Source of the DNA: Hermatobates lingyangjiaoensis
Taxonomy: Eukaryota; Arthropoda; Insecta; Hemiptera; Hermatobatidae
Length of the DNA: 64,000 bases
Direction of reading: 5' to 3'
Assembly: GCA_026182355.1 (NCBI GenBank)
Contig: JAPFBL010000381.1
Location: 30,001-94,000 of the forward strand
Below the pieces are notes generated by a model. That model was not told the DNA's origin and ran no database searches. It saw nothing but the letters and a program-made list of their open reading frames with translations. The translations under genes were made by a program, and so were the position numbers. Of the stretch, positions 41,341 through 51,536 are shown piece by piece. Position 1 is the stretch's first letter; every line of letters begins with the position of its first letter.

Positions 41341-41680
41341 TCCACACAAAAAAAACAATTTAATATCAAAAACTAACAACGCCTTTCGAACACATAGTGT
41401 TCTTCTTCAGGTTAACATTAAATAAAAAATATACATATCTAATAGCTTTAACAATATCAGAGTGAATTTTTTGAAATTGATTACAATATATGAATGTATT
41501 TGTCGATTGAATGTATTGTATATTGTATATTTAATGTATGTATGAATTGAACTGTTGAGATTTATAAAAAGGGAAAACTGCAATGGTGGAATTCAACATT
41601 CACATATTGTGTTCAATTTCAAATAATGTAATTTTTTTAAGTTGATAACCTGATGAAGAACACCAAGTGTTCTCTCTCTC
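41341..41680. mobile_element. Family M-like palindrome, diverged
   Basis: The left arm holds the mirror core CCTTTCGAACACATAGTGTT with CTTCTTCAGG. The right arm has AACCTGATGAAGAACACC, AAGTGTTC, after which it breaks into (CT)n exactly where GAA should follow. Confidence 0.75.
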
Positions 41681-43115
41681 TCTCTCCCTCAACCTTTCTC
41701 TATAAATCTTCATGTCTCTCTCTCTCTCTCTTTTTCTCCCTCTCAATATTCGTCTATCACTCACTTTCTCAGAATTCACTCTCTCTCTCTCTCCCTCAAG
41801 CCTTAACTATCTCACTTCATCTCACTCACTGTTTCTCTCTCTCTCTCTCTCAATAATCGTCTATCACTCACTTTATCATAACTCACTCACTCTCTCTCTC
41901 TCTCTCTCTCTCTCCCTCAAGCCTTAACTATCTCTCTTCATCTCACTCTCTCTCTCTCTCTCTCTCTCTCCCTCAAGCCTTAACTATCTCTCTTCATCTC
42001 ACTCTCTCTCTTTCTCTTTCTCCCTCTCAATAATCGTCTATTACTCACTTTATCATAACTCACTCTCACTCACTCTCTCTCTCTCTCTCTCTCTCTCCTC
42101 AAGCCTTAACTATCTCTCTTCATCTCACTCTCTCTCTCTTTCTCCCTCTCAATAATCATCTATCACTCACTTTATAATAATTCTCTCTCTCTCTCTCCCT
42201 CAAGCCTTAACTATCTCTCTTCATCTCACTCTCTCTCTTTCTCCCTCTCAATAATCGTCTATCACTCACTTTATCATAATTCACTCACTCTCTCTCTCCC
42301 TCTTTCTCCCTCTCAATAATCATCTATCACTCACTTTATAATAATTCTCTCTCTCTCAAACCTTAACTATCTTTCTTCATCTCACTCTCTCTCTTTCTCC
42401 CTCTCAATAATCGTCTATCACTCACTTTATCATAATTCACTCACTCTCTCTCTCCCTCTTTCTCCCTCTCAATAATCATCTATCACTCACTTTATAATAA
42501 TTCTCTCTCTCTCTCTCTCTCCCTCAAGCCTTAACTATCTCTCTTCATCTCACTCTCTCTCTTTCTCCCTCTCAATAATCGTCTATCACTCACTTTATCA
42601 TAATTCACTCACTCTCTCTCTCCCTCTTTCTCCCTCTCAATAATCATCTATCACTCACTTTATAATAATTCTCTCTCTCTCTCTCTCCTTCAAGCCTTAA
42701 CTATCTCTCTTCATCTCACTCTCTCTCTTTCTCCCTCTCAATAATCGTCTATCACTCACTTTATCATAATTCACTCACTCTCTCTCTCCCTCTTTCTTCC
42801 TCTCAATAATCATCTATCACTCACTTTATAATAATTCTCTCTCTCTCTCTCTCCCTCAAGCCTTAACTATCTCTCTTCATCTCACTCTCTCTCTTTCTCC
42901 CTCTCAATAATCGTCTATCACTCACTTTATCATAATTCACTCACTCTCTCTCTCCCTCTTTCTCCCTCTCAATAATCATCTATCACTCACTTTATAATAA
43001 TTCCCTCTCTCTCTCTCTCCCTCAAGCCTTAACTATCTCTCTTCATCTCACTCTCACTCTCTCTCTCTCTCAATAATCGTCTATCACTCACTTTCTCATA
43101 ACTCACTCCCTCCCT
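41675..43115. repeat. CT-rich higher-order minisatellite, 166-bp period
   Basis: CAAGCCTTAACTATCTCTCT recurs at about 42201, 42357 (variant), 42525, 42691, 42857 and 43023, spaced 156, 168, 166, 166 and 166. Each unit contains two subunits, CTCAATAATCGTCTATCAC and CTCAATAATCATCTATCAC, so the array is an alternating two-part higher-order repeat. Irregular shorter units precede it. Confidence 0.94.
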
Positions 43116-43610
43116 CTCTCAATCCTCCTCCATATAAGTCACGAGTCCCCAAAGACCATGACCTCGCACAGCCCCAGTGACATAACTAGATAACTGAATA
43201 GTTGAACAGCAGGTTGAGTCGAGTGGAGATTAAAGTGAAATGGTTACCAGTCGGAAGGCTCATGGTGGAGATGACACCCTGCACGTAACCGCCAGCAGAC
43301 CACTGGTCCGCTTTGTTTTCCCACAATTAGATTAGATTAGCATTATCTCTGTTCAAACAACAACCGATACGCCCTCCCCCCGTCTTCATTACTATTATTA
43401 CTCCACAATCAAATAACTTTCCCTAAACATCACTCTATTTTAATTTAATAAAAAAAAAACATGGCTTTTTAGTTTTATAACAAACTAGCAAGCTTATATG
43501 ACAGTGCAAGATTAAGGGAAAATATATGCTTTATGATTAATGGGAACATAAACTAGGAAAGTATACGATTAATTTAAAATCAACAGCTTTCTGTATATCT
43601 CATCATTACT
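43116..43610. other. Apparently unique DNA, no gene recognised
   Basis: 43130-43330 is GC-balanced and could include untranslated or exonic sequence, but no spliced frame was convincing. Confidence 0.4.
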
Positions 43611-43614
43611 TATA

Positions 43615-44498
43615 GATGAGAGGATAGATAGGGAGAGAGTTGGGGGAGTGGAGAGAGAGAGAGAGAGCGAGAGAGAGAGGAGATGGAAAGGGAGGGAGAG
43701 AGAGAGGGAAGGGAGTGATAGAGAGGGATGGGGAGGGAGGAGTGAGAAAGAGATGGACAGAGGGAGGGGGAGAGATATGAAGAGAGAGAGAGAGAGGGAG
43801 GTAATGGAAAGAGAGAAAGAGAGAGATACAGAGGGAAGGGAGTGATAGAGAGAGATGAGAGGGAGGAGGGGGAGTGGGAATGAGATGGACAGAGGGAGGG
43901 GGGGGAGAGATGAAGAGAGAGAGAGGGAGGTAATGGAAAGAAAGAGAGAGAGATACAGAGGGAAGGGAGTGATAGAGAGAGATGGGGAGGGAGGAGGAGC
44001 TGTAAAGAGATGGACAAAGGGAGGGGGAGAGAGATGAAGAGCGAGAGAGGGAGGTAATGGAAGCGGAGAAAGAAAGAGAGGGAAGGGAGTGATAGAGAGA
44101 AATGGAGGATATGGAAAGAGAGAGAGAGAGAGAAATAAAGAGGAAAAGGAGTGATTGAGAGAGATGGGGAGGGAGGAGGAGCGGTAAAAAGTGGACAGAG
44201 GGAGGGGCAGAGAGATGAAGAGCGGGAGAGGGAGGTAATGGAAATGGAGAGGGAAAGAGAGAGATAGAGAGGGAAGGGAGTGATAGAGAGAGATGGAGGA
44301 TATGGAAAGAGAGAGAGAGAGAGAAATAAAGAGGAAAAGGAGTGATTGAGAGAGATGGGGAGGGAGGAGGAGCGGTAAAAAGTGGACAGAGGGAGGGGCA
44401 GAGAGATGAAGAGCGGGAGAGGGAGGTAATGGAAATGGAGAGGGAAAGAGAGAGATAGAGAGGGAAGGGAGTGATAGAGAGAGATGGAGGATATGGAA

Positions 44499-44539
<41 letters not shown>

Positions 44540-44935
44540 AATAAAGAGGAAAAGGAGTGATTGAGAGAGATGGGGAGGGAGGAGGAGTGTTAAAGAGATG
44601 GACAAAGGGAGGGGGAGAGAGATGAAGAGCGAGAGAGGGACAGGATATGCAAAGAGAGAGAGAAAGAGAGATATACAGAGGGAAGGGAGTGATAGAGTGA
44701 GATGGGGAGGGAGGAGGAGCTGTAAAGTGATGGACAGAGGGAGGGGGAAAGAGATGAAGAGCTATAGAGGGAGTAGATAGAAATGGAAGGAGAGAGATGA
44801 AGAGGGAGAGGAGAGAAATACAGAGAGAAGGGAGAGATATTGAGGGAGATGAAGAGAGATAGATAGGGAGGAGAAAATAGAATGGGAGAAAGACTGAGAG
44901 GGAGAGAGAGAGAGAGACAAATCCTAGAGAGGACT
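43615..44935. repeat. GA-rich minisatellite
   Basis: Units carry GGGAAGGGAGTGATAGAGAG, GATGGGGAGGGAGGAGGAGC and AGATGAAGAGCGGGAGAGG. Two neighbouring copies (about 44130-44310 and 44310-44500) are almost identical, showing recent duplication with a period near 180. Confidence 0.92.
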
Positions 44936-45109
44936 ACAGGTGGAATAATGACAGGTGTTTAATTACCATTTTGCAATAATCTGCAATAACATACTCACAA
45001 AATCACACCAGTCTAATAGAAACTGCTTTTCAACCCGGAGAGGTCATAAGCACCCCCCCCCCCCCCTTACTGACCGTTGATAATCCGTTAACCTTCAAAA
45101 TTGCATAAG
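44936..45109. other. Short unique segment with a C-run
   Basis: A C-run lies at 45053-45067. No gene. Confidence 0.5.
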
Positions 45110-45285
45110 GTCCTCGAAATATAAATAAGGCACCTTTTTACTTTGTACTACAGATTCCTCTCTGATGACACTGTATTCTTTAGCTAATGCCCGAGGAAGA
45201 ACACTACGTGTTCGAAACACCTTGTTTATACGATTAAATTTTTATATGTGGAGACCATTTCATTAGCTTTTTACCCTACAAAAAT
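45110..45285 (+). mobile_element. Single right arm of family M
   Basis: Matches 1375-1531 with the core CCCGAGGAAGAACAC, TAC, GTGTTC, GAA, ACACC; the self-complementary ACGCGT is mutated here. Confidence 0.85.
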
Positions 45286-45599
45286 ATACTGATACTAAAA
45301 TCGATTAAAACAAGGAATTTTGATCTCAATCTACTGCTACAAGTAAATAAATATAAATATTGAATGTCCTATCTATGTTAATGTATGCGTAATACATTAT
45401 GAAGGGCGTAATATATGCGTCTTAAAATAATCCAAAATTAACAAAATTTGTATGTAGGTTTCAGGTTTTAAACTACTTCTTTTGCCAACATTTCGACGTA
45501 TATTCGTCTTTAGGGCTAAAAATATGTGTTTACAATTACCACTATCACCTCAATATTGGTCTATTGTTAACATTATATATACATAATATAAACTCTAAA

Positions 45600-45815
45600 T
45601 TTATAAATTACGGTTACTGGAAAGGTAGTAATTGATAATCTGGTACGACTATATGGATTCCCACATTGAAATGTGGTTTTACATTTGTTCAGATCTACAG
45701 AGATTAATATTTGCTTTTTTTCGGACTCTGAACTCTGAATGTAAAACCATATTTCAATGTGAGAATCCATATTGTGGTACCAGATTATCAATTGCTACCT
45801 TTCTAGTATCCTTCA
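45600..45815. mobile_element. Palindrome, family L
   Basis: GATAATCTGGTACGACTATA with GGATTCCCACATTGAAATG is mirrored by CATTTCAATGTGAGAATCC with GTGGTACCAGATTATC. No hammerhead-like core seen. Confidence 0.8.
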
Positions 45816-45834
45816 CTTAAAAACTTAAAATTTA

Positions 45835-46190
45835 GATTCACCGAAAGGGTTCTTGAGGGTTTTGGTCATAAACATACAACTCCTGATTATAAACCGACGT
45901 TTTGCCAAAAGTTGTTTGGCATTTTCAAGGCTTGTTTTAGAGGAAACACTATTTACCGGTCCATGTTGTTATCTAGCTGATTCATAACAGATACACCATA
46001 TTCAGCAGTTTGTTTATCTGTTATGAATCAGCTAGATAACAACATGGACCGGTAATTAGTGTGTCCTCTAAAACAACCTTTGAAAATGCTAAACAACTTT
46101 TGGCGAAACGTCGGCATATAATCAAGAGTTGTATGTTTATGACCAAAATCCTCAAGAAACCCTTTCGGTGAATTTGAAATATCAGTGGTC
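45835..46190. mobile_element. Palindrome, family K
   Basis: Arms begin ATTCACCGAAAGGGTTCTTG and meet near 45995. The right core is worn: TTTGAAAATGC, TAAACAACTTTTGGC, GAA, ACGTCGGC. A single left arm is at 57540-57605. Confidence 0.82.
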
Positions 46191-46380
46191 GAGAAGCTAT
46201 ATCAAATCTTAAAATTTAGATTGTATATAAATCTAAAGAATAACGAAAAATTGTTGTAGTAACAATGCTTATTGTAAAAACATGTTTTTAGCCCTGAGGA
46301 AGACATAAATATACGTCAAAACGTTGCCGAAAGATGTAGTTTAAATCCCTAGACCTAAACCTCAAAAATCTTAGAAACAG

Positions 46381-46640
46381 GAGTTTAGGAACCCCAGAGT
46401 TGACAAATCAACAATGGCCAAAATGTTTATAAAACTAATTTGTTTTAATAATTTCAAAATGTAAACATGGATGGATGGATTTTGTTGTATTTGATAATTT
46501 CAGGTAAATAATATCTATTTATTAGACTTAAAGAAGTGTTTGGTCTTCTCTCAAACCAGGGATATAGCAAAAACTAATTAAACTTATATTGAAAGAAACA
46601 TTACTGCAATATAAGTATGAGTTGCCAATTAAGAGAAGGG
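46381..46640. repeat. Inverted repeat, left copy
   Basis: About 250 bases are the reverse complement of 49185-49430 with scattered differences (shared CAACAATGGCCAAAATGTTT and CTCAAACCAGGGATATAGC in reverse). The two copies flank the GON7-like exon 1 and its partial copy. Confidence 0.88.
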
Positions 46641-46671
46641 TTCCGAAAGTACACTAATGAATAAGGTAATA

Positions 46672-46770
46672 AGTTCATGTTTGAAAAAATGAATTCAATA
46701 ATTGTTGAATTTCATTCGAATAGAAATACTGTTTGACTCTCCTCAGTCTCCGATTGATTCAAGAAAAGAA
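46672..46770 (+). pseudogene. Partial copy of GON7-like exon 1
   Basis: ATGAATTCAATAATTGTTGA and the next 40 bases match 48560-48620 closely. The copy then has a stop (ACTGTTTGACTC) and loses similarity after CTCAGTCTC. It is a dead fragment next to the left inverted repeat. Confidence 0.8.
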
Positions 46771-48500
46771 AACCTGATGGAAATCTTTATCAGTCAGTAA
46801 CATATTAAGATAATACAAAGAGTACAAATTCCAGAAAAGATACGGAAGAAAATAATTTGTAGCTAACCTTTTGATATAAACTATCTCTTGATGCTTAATG
46901 CTGACAAAAATAAACAAATACAATTCACTGAAACTATATATCTTTTAAATATCATTACGATTAGTTAAAGAAATGTAGTGTTTACAAACTTTTCGGTTAG
47001 TTCTATCTACAGCACAAAAAAGTATATCAAAATGAATTTGGTTGACTTGAAACATGTAAATCAGTCTAATTCAAAAATTGTTTTCTTTATGCTTGATCAC
47101 TATTATTAATATCATAAAATAGTAAAGATTAAAATATGATAGCTTCACTGGAACATATCGTTTTATACAATTGGTTTTATTATTAATGAACCAGAGGTAT
47201 ATCAACAGCTGGAGGAACAATAGAATGAAATAATAACCTGACTGGGTAACAGTATTGTACCCTGTTCGAAACTGGAAAGAATGAAATGAATGAATAATTT
47301 AACTTGAAAAGAAAATAATAATAACTGCAACGATTGATATTGTAACTTATATTTATATTTAAATATATTTAACTTATATTGTAACACCTTCATCTTATCT
47401 ATATTTTCATTGATCTAAAAATATACTAAGTAATTAAATTAAAAAAAAAATTGGTCAATACGGTTAGAAACAATTTAGATACAATAATTTATAATTAGTA
47501 ATATATAAGTCTATGAGTATTTAATCATAAAATTAACAGTAAGTTCACTTATAAACCAACATTATTTACTGCACCTCATAGTACAGTAAATTACGACGTT
47601 TATTCGTAAATTTCAAGTACCTACCACTTTTATCAAATGTTTTAGCTGCCGGATTATTTTGTAAACAAATGCAATAAAACAATGCTGTTGTGAGTTTTAT
47701 AAATATAAATGTTAATCACTTGTCAATTGATTAAATAAACAAAGACTGCAATCTGTTAACTGCAGAATATTTGTTAGGTATTCAGAATGTTGAAAAAAAA
47801 TATCAATACTTTTATAAGATTTTTCAAATAATGGGAGAAAAAACAAATAAAAATAACACATAAAGTACGAAACTAATCCTTCATTTCAGAATAGAATAGA
47901 AAATAAAAAATAATGTGATTGTATACTGAAATGTTTCTTACTGAATAGTCAGTGAAGCGGTATTACTAACTAGTATTGCAATAAAACTTTTAAATACATA
48001 CAGTATCTAGTAAAGAATATTTAATGGGACCATAGATCTTTGATATAAATAATTTAATATGGCTTGTAAATTTTCCATCCCTATATTTTGTAACACAGAT
48101 ATACAATGTAAAATATGCACTATATTAATGTATCGGTATTGTAAATAATAGCTTAAGAGCAAGTTAATACAATTCAGTAAGGGTAATAAAATTCTCTTCA
48201 AATAATTTTTAACATTGATAGTTTCGAATTATGTATTTGGTGTAAATACTTTGTTCGATTCTTCAAATTAATGTATCATATTATACAGCATTAATAATAA
48301 ATCAAATTTTGTTCAAAACCATATTATCCACGCTAGATGAATCAATAATTAAATATTTAGATATTAAGCAACACTGTTTTAATGTACCGCGAATTTTGAA
48401 AAGATTATAACAGTTTTATAAATGACTTGATTGAAGTTACTTAATAGAAGTTATTAAATTATTTTTGAAATAATGGCTTGGTAATAATGTCATCTTAGAA
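46771..48500. other. AT-rich DNA upstream of the GON7-like gene
   Basis: No repeat or coding signature recognised. It may hold the promoter of the following gene, but no TATA box or initiator can be singled out in such AT-rich sequence. Confidence 0.4.
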
Positions 48501-48547
48501 AATTGTTATTTTGTTTAATCGTATTGTTATTTGTTAGTTATAAAATA

Positions 48548-48737
48548 ATGTTTGGAGAAATGAATTCAATAATTGTTGAAATTCATTCGAACAGAAATAC
48601 TGTTTCTCTACAGTCTCAGATAAAAAACCCAGATGATATGAATAGTTTAATTGATTCATTAGTCGATATTCAAACAAGAGTAAATGAAGAAATGACTAAA
48701 TTGGTTGAATCAAAAGATCTGGAAACTTCAGCAAATG
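48548..48737 (+). CDS. GON7-like small acidic protein, exon 1
   Basis: GON7 is the small fifth subunit of the KEOPS complex, which makes the t6A modification of tRNAs; it binds the OSGEP/Kae1-Pcc1 side. Exon 1 encodes MFGEMNSIIVEIHSNRNTVS, LQSQIKNPDDMNSLIDSLVD, IQTRVNEEMTKLVESKDLET and SAN. It joins through donor AATG|GTAAAT to exon 2 in frame, giving 76 residues. A beta-like start, a helix around residues 30-55 and a poly-acidic tail are the layout of animal GON7. A second Met at residue 5 could be the true start. The match is by layout and partial similarity, so an unrelated small protein cannot be excluded. Confidence 0.6.
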
Positions 48738-49184
48738 GTAAATACTTATTGATATTTTAACGAAAATAGTTACTTTTCCATTTATGTTGTATAAATAATA
48801 GTAATTGAAGTAATTCATATAACAAATAACATTCTTGTGAACATTCACAGTCACGTGAATGATATATCATCCTTGGTCTATGTTTCTATACAGTTTGTTG
48901 GATCAACATTTGATGATGATAAAACGACATAACTGTTGTTCATTTCTCCTCGTCACTGGTTCACTTGTACCATCCCGAGGGAGTAATAAATTTCAAAAGA
49001 TTCCTGATGCTATTGGACGTTAAAGTTCTCACGACTGTCAAAGAGGTACTCTCTTAATGTTGCTTGTGAGTATACTTTAGGACCCCCAGCGTTTACAGAG
49101 ACGGACCTTTACACAGAGGTTACAAGGGTTTCCCTACTTTCCAGTAGGGGTTTTGCAGTCATTTCTTTTTCTTAAACGGCAACT

Positions 49185-49430
49185 CATAATTATATTGCAG
49201 TAATGTTTATTTCAATATAAGTTTAATTAGTTCTTGCTATATCCCTGGTTTGGGAGAAGACCAAACATTTCTTTTTGTCTAATAAATAGACATTATTTAC
49301 CTGAAATTATCAATTACAACAAAATCAATCCATGTTTACATTTTCAAATGATCAAAACAAATTAGTTTTATAAACATTTTGGCCATTGTTGATTTGTCAA
49401 CTCTGGGGCTCCTAAACTCCCTCTGTTCCC
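49185..49430. repeat. Inverted repeat, right copy
   Basis: Reverse complement of 46381-46640, placed within the intron of the GON7-like gene. Loop length between copies is about 2.5 kb. Confidence 0.88.
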
Positions 49431-50085
49431 AAATTCCTCCTGTTCCGCACTTTTGACATTCTCTGCAGATGTCCTTTGCCTCCAAGCCCTACCTAGTTCC
49501 ATGCTTCCCGATTAGGCAGTATCCAGTACAAACCGGAATCAAATTGCCTACTATTTCTCTACTCCTGGGAAGACGTTCCCTAGTCTTTCTGTTAATTATA
49601 AGAAAGCTATAACTGCTTTGAAATGGGGCATACCCTCATTCGATCTACTGTGCCTTCCAGATACATTATGTTAGGATACAGTGGTCGTCCTGAGAGAGAA
49701 CACATAGGCCGCAAGCCGGCCCCTTGTGATACCACAAAGAAGAATTTGGGGCTATTCTCCCCCCGTCCCTGGTCCACTCAAACCATTTAGAGAATAATAA
49801 ATCTAGACAGATCCCTGATACCAGTGGATGCTAACTTCTCAAGATTGTCAAAGAAATATTCCCCTAATGCTTCTTTCCTTCTTTGAGCCAAACCAGGGCA
49901 TTGACAAGAGCAAATGAAGAACTGTCTCTTCCTCTTCCTCGTTCTGGCATGCCCAGCAAAAATCCCTCGCCTCCATTCCTAATCTGGTTTCCAGATTGAA
50001 AGTACTGTTCCTTCCAGATCCGAGAATCTCCAATGATAAGAGTTTACTGCCTTGTACAGACAATTCTCGACTTCTGTTCATTCGA
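49431..50085 (-). pseudogene. Retrotransposon-like debris with Cys-rich motif, two copies
   Basis: The minus frame 50081-49848 contains RLGMEARDFCWACQNEEEEE and TVLHLLLSMPWFGSKKERS, the CxxC...E.HLL..P type of tail found at the end of some non-LTR reverse transcriptases. A second worn copy (GLEAKDICRECQKCG) lies near 49510-49440. Between them, 49675-49745 matches the SINE 3' part (CATAGGCCGC and TTGTGATACCACA). Confidence 0.5.
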
Positions 50086-50226
50086 GTTTACCTTTTTTCG
50101 ATTTTCCATTCAAAATTTTAATATAATTTCAAAATTATAAAGGAAAGAATTTTGTGTATGGGATATACTCAATTGCTTAAAGTATCCCGTTTTTTTTTTA
50201 ATTATAAATTTTAATTTTTCTTTCAG

Positions 50227-50267
50227 GTGTTGAAGACGATGATGACGAAAGTATGTCTGATGAGTAA
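50227..50267 (+). CDS. GON7-like small acidic protein, exon 2
   Basis: The acceptor TTTCTTTCAG at 50226 is followed by the completion of Gly and VEDDDDESMSDE, then TAA at 50265-50267. The acidic tail supports the GON7-like reading. Exon length is only 41 coding bases. Confidence 0.6.
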
Positions 50268-50616
50268 CATGAATAAGGTTATAAATATATAATCATTATA
50301 AGAGTAAAGAAATCATACAATGGAAGACGTCGTATTGGGTGAGTTTGTCAACATATCAGAACATTGAACTTATTTTGGCTACTTAAACCTAAGCATAAAG
50401 GGTTTGATTCACAAGTAGCAGGACTTGATGTTCTGTAGTGCTGGAGTGATGGAGGGGGAATGGTCGATTGGGCGTGGTGGAGAGGAATGTAAGGAGTGGC
50501 CTCATATTTATCTCTGTCGCCTGCAGACTGTTGTTGAGGCAGGACATAGATTTTTGTGGACTCCTGAAGTTTTTTCGAAGCCTAGGATGGAGCGAAACAC
50601 AATATTTATATATATT
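50268..50616. other. 3' flank of the GON7-like gene
   Basis: Probable 3' untranslated region with AATAAG and TATAAT stretches but no clear AATAAA signal in the first 60 bases. Nothing else recognised. Confidence 0.4.
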
Positions 50617-50799
50617 ATATAAAAAGATTTCACATAAGCACGTGAAATAACAATCAATGATCAAACCACAATAAGAAATGGGAAAACAAGAGTAAGATCT
50701 TTCAACCGTAACATTTGACTCTGACGAAGACCGCTTGTTACGGTTGAATGATCTTAGTCTTGTTTTCCCATTTCTTATTGTGGTTTGATCATTGATATA
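50617..50799. mobile_element. Family A palindrome, left core deleted
   Basis: The left arm ends at AACCGTAACA and joins TTTGACTCTGACGAAGACC directly. Confidence 0.88.
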
Positions 50800-50807
50800 T
50801 TATATAT

Positions 50808-51458
50808 GACAGTATAAGCTACAAGGAAAAAGTAAAAAACACAGAAAATATGCTCTAAGGCCTTTCAATTATATGTCATCAGAGAGCAACTAAATATTGA
50901 TAACAACAAAGGGTTACAGGTTTGTTACAAAAAACAAAATATGGGGAGACACTACAAAACACATGTTAAAATATAAAATACAAGCTAAAAAGATAAAACA
51001 ACAAAGAAAAAAAACCATACAATTTAACAAAAAGAAAACGAAAAAAAACTAGGTACCAAATGGAGAAACATCAGTTCGATTAGAGCCCACACTGCAAGAC
51101 TTTAAAACATCAAGAGGTCCAATTTGCCTGATAATACCTTCAACCAAAACATAATCGAAATTAGAAAACTTAATCGAACTAATGTTTCTCCATTTGGTAC
51201 CTAGTTTTTTTTTGTTTCCTTTTTGTTAAATTGTATGTTTTTATTTTTCTTTGTTGTTTTATCTTTTTAGCTTGTATTTTATATGTTTTTATATTTTAAC
51301 ATGTGTTTTGTAGTGTCTCTCCCCATATTTTGTTTTTTGTAATAAACCTGTAACCTTTGATGTTATCAATATTTAGTTGCTCTCTGATGACATATATTTG
51401 AAAGGCCTTAGAGCATATTTTCTGTGTTTTTTACTTTTTCCTTGTGGTTTATACTTTC

Positions 51459-51465
<7 letters not shown>
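50808..51465. mobile_element. PLE palindrome, family R, containing the ORF end
   Basis: Long arms (about 260 bases) with GCTCTCTGATGACATATA, TTT, GAA, AGGCCTTAGAGC on the right; GCTCT and AGAGC pair. In the left half, from about 51175 leftward on the minus strand, the sequence codes FDYVLVEGIIRQIGPLDVLK then SCSVGSNRTDVSPFGT and a stop near 51051. This parallels the C-terminus of the PLE at 33.3 kb (KLDEVLINGIIKQ). Partial copies of this family: 54620-54735, 58557-58625 and 62660-62735. Confidence 0.88.
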
Positions 51466-51497
<32 letters not shown>

Positions 51498-51536
51498 TTA
51501 TAAATAAAATAATGATTTTGTCTGTACATTGCTTAG

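Larger units (their letters stand above)
45450..46375. mobile_element. Family J-like palindrome split by two nested palindromes
   Basis: The left arm (45450-45535) has GTTTTAAACTACTTCTTTTG and a mirror core. The right arm (46275-46375) has TAGCCCTGAGGAAGACATAAA, TATACGTC, AAAACGTTGCC and CCTAAACCTCAAAAA. Families L and K occupy the centre. Confidence 0.75.
48738..50226 (+). other. Intron of the GON7-like gene
   Basis: GTAAAT to CTTTCAG. It contains the right copy of the inverted repeat, SINE-like and LINE-like debris (described separately), and otherwise AT-rich sequence. Confidence 0.65.

Noticed and set aside
42150..43100. Regularly spaced repeats resembling a CRISPR array
   Set aside because: Units and spacers are both CT-rich and alike from unit to unit, in a eukaryotic setting; it is a minisatellite.
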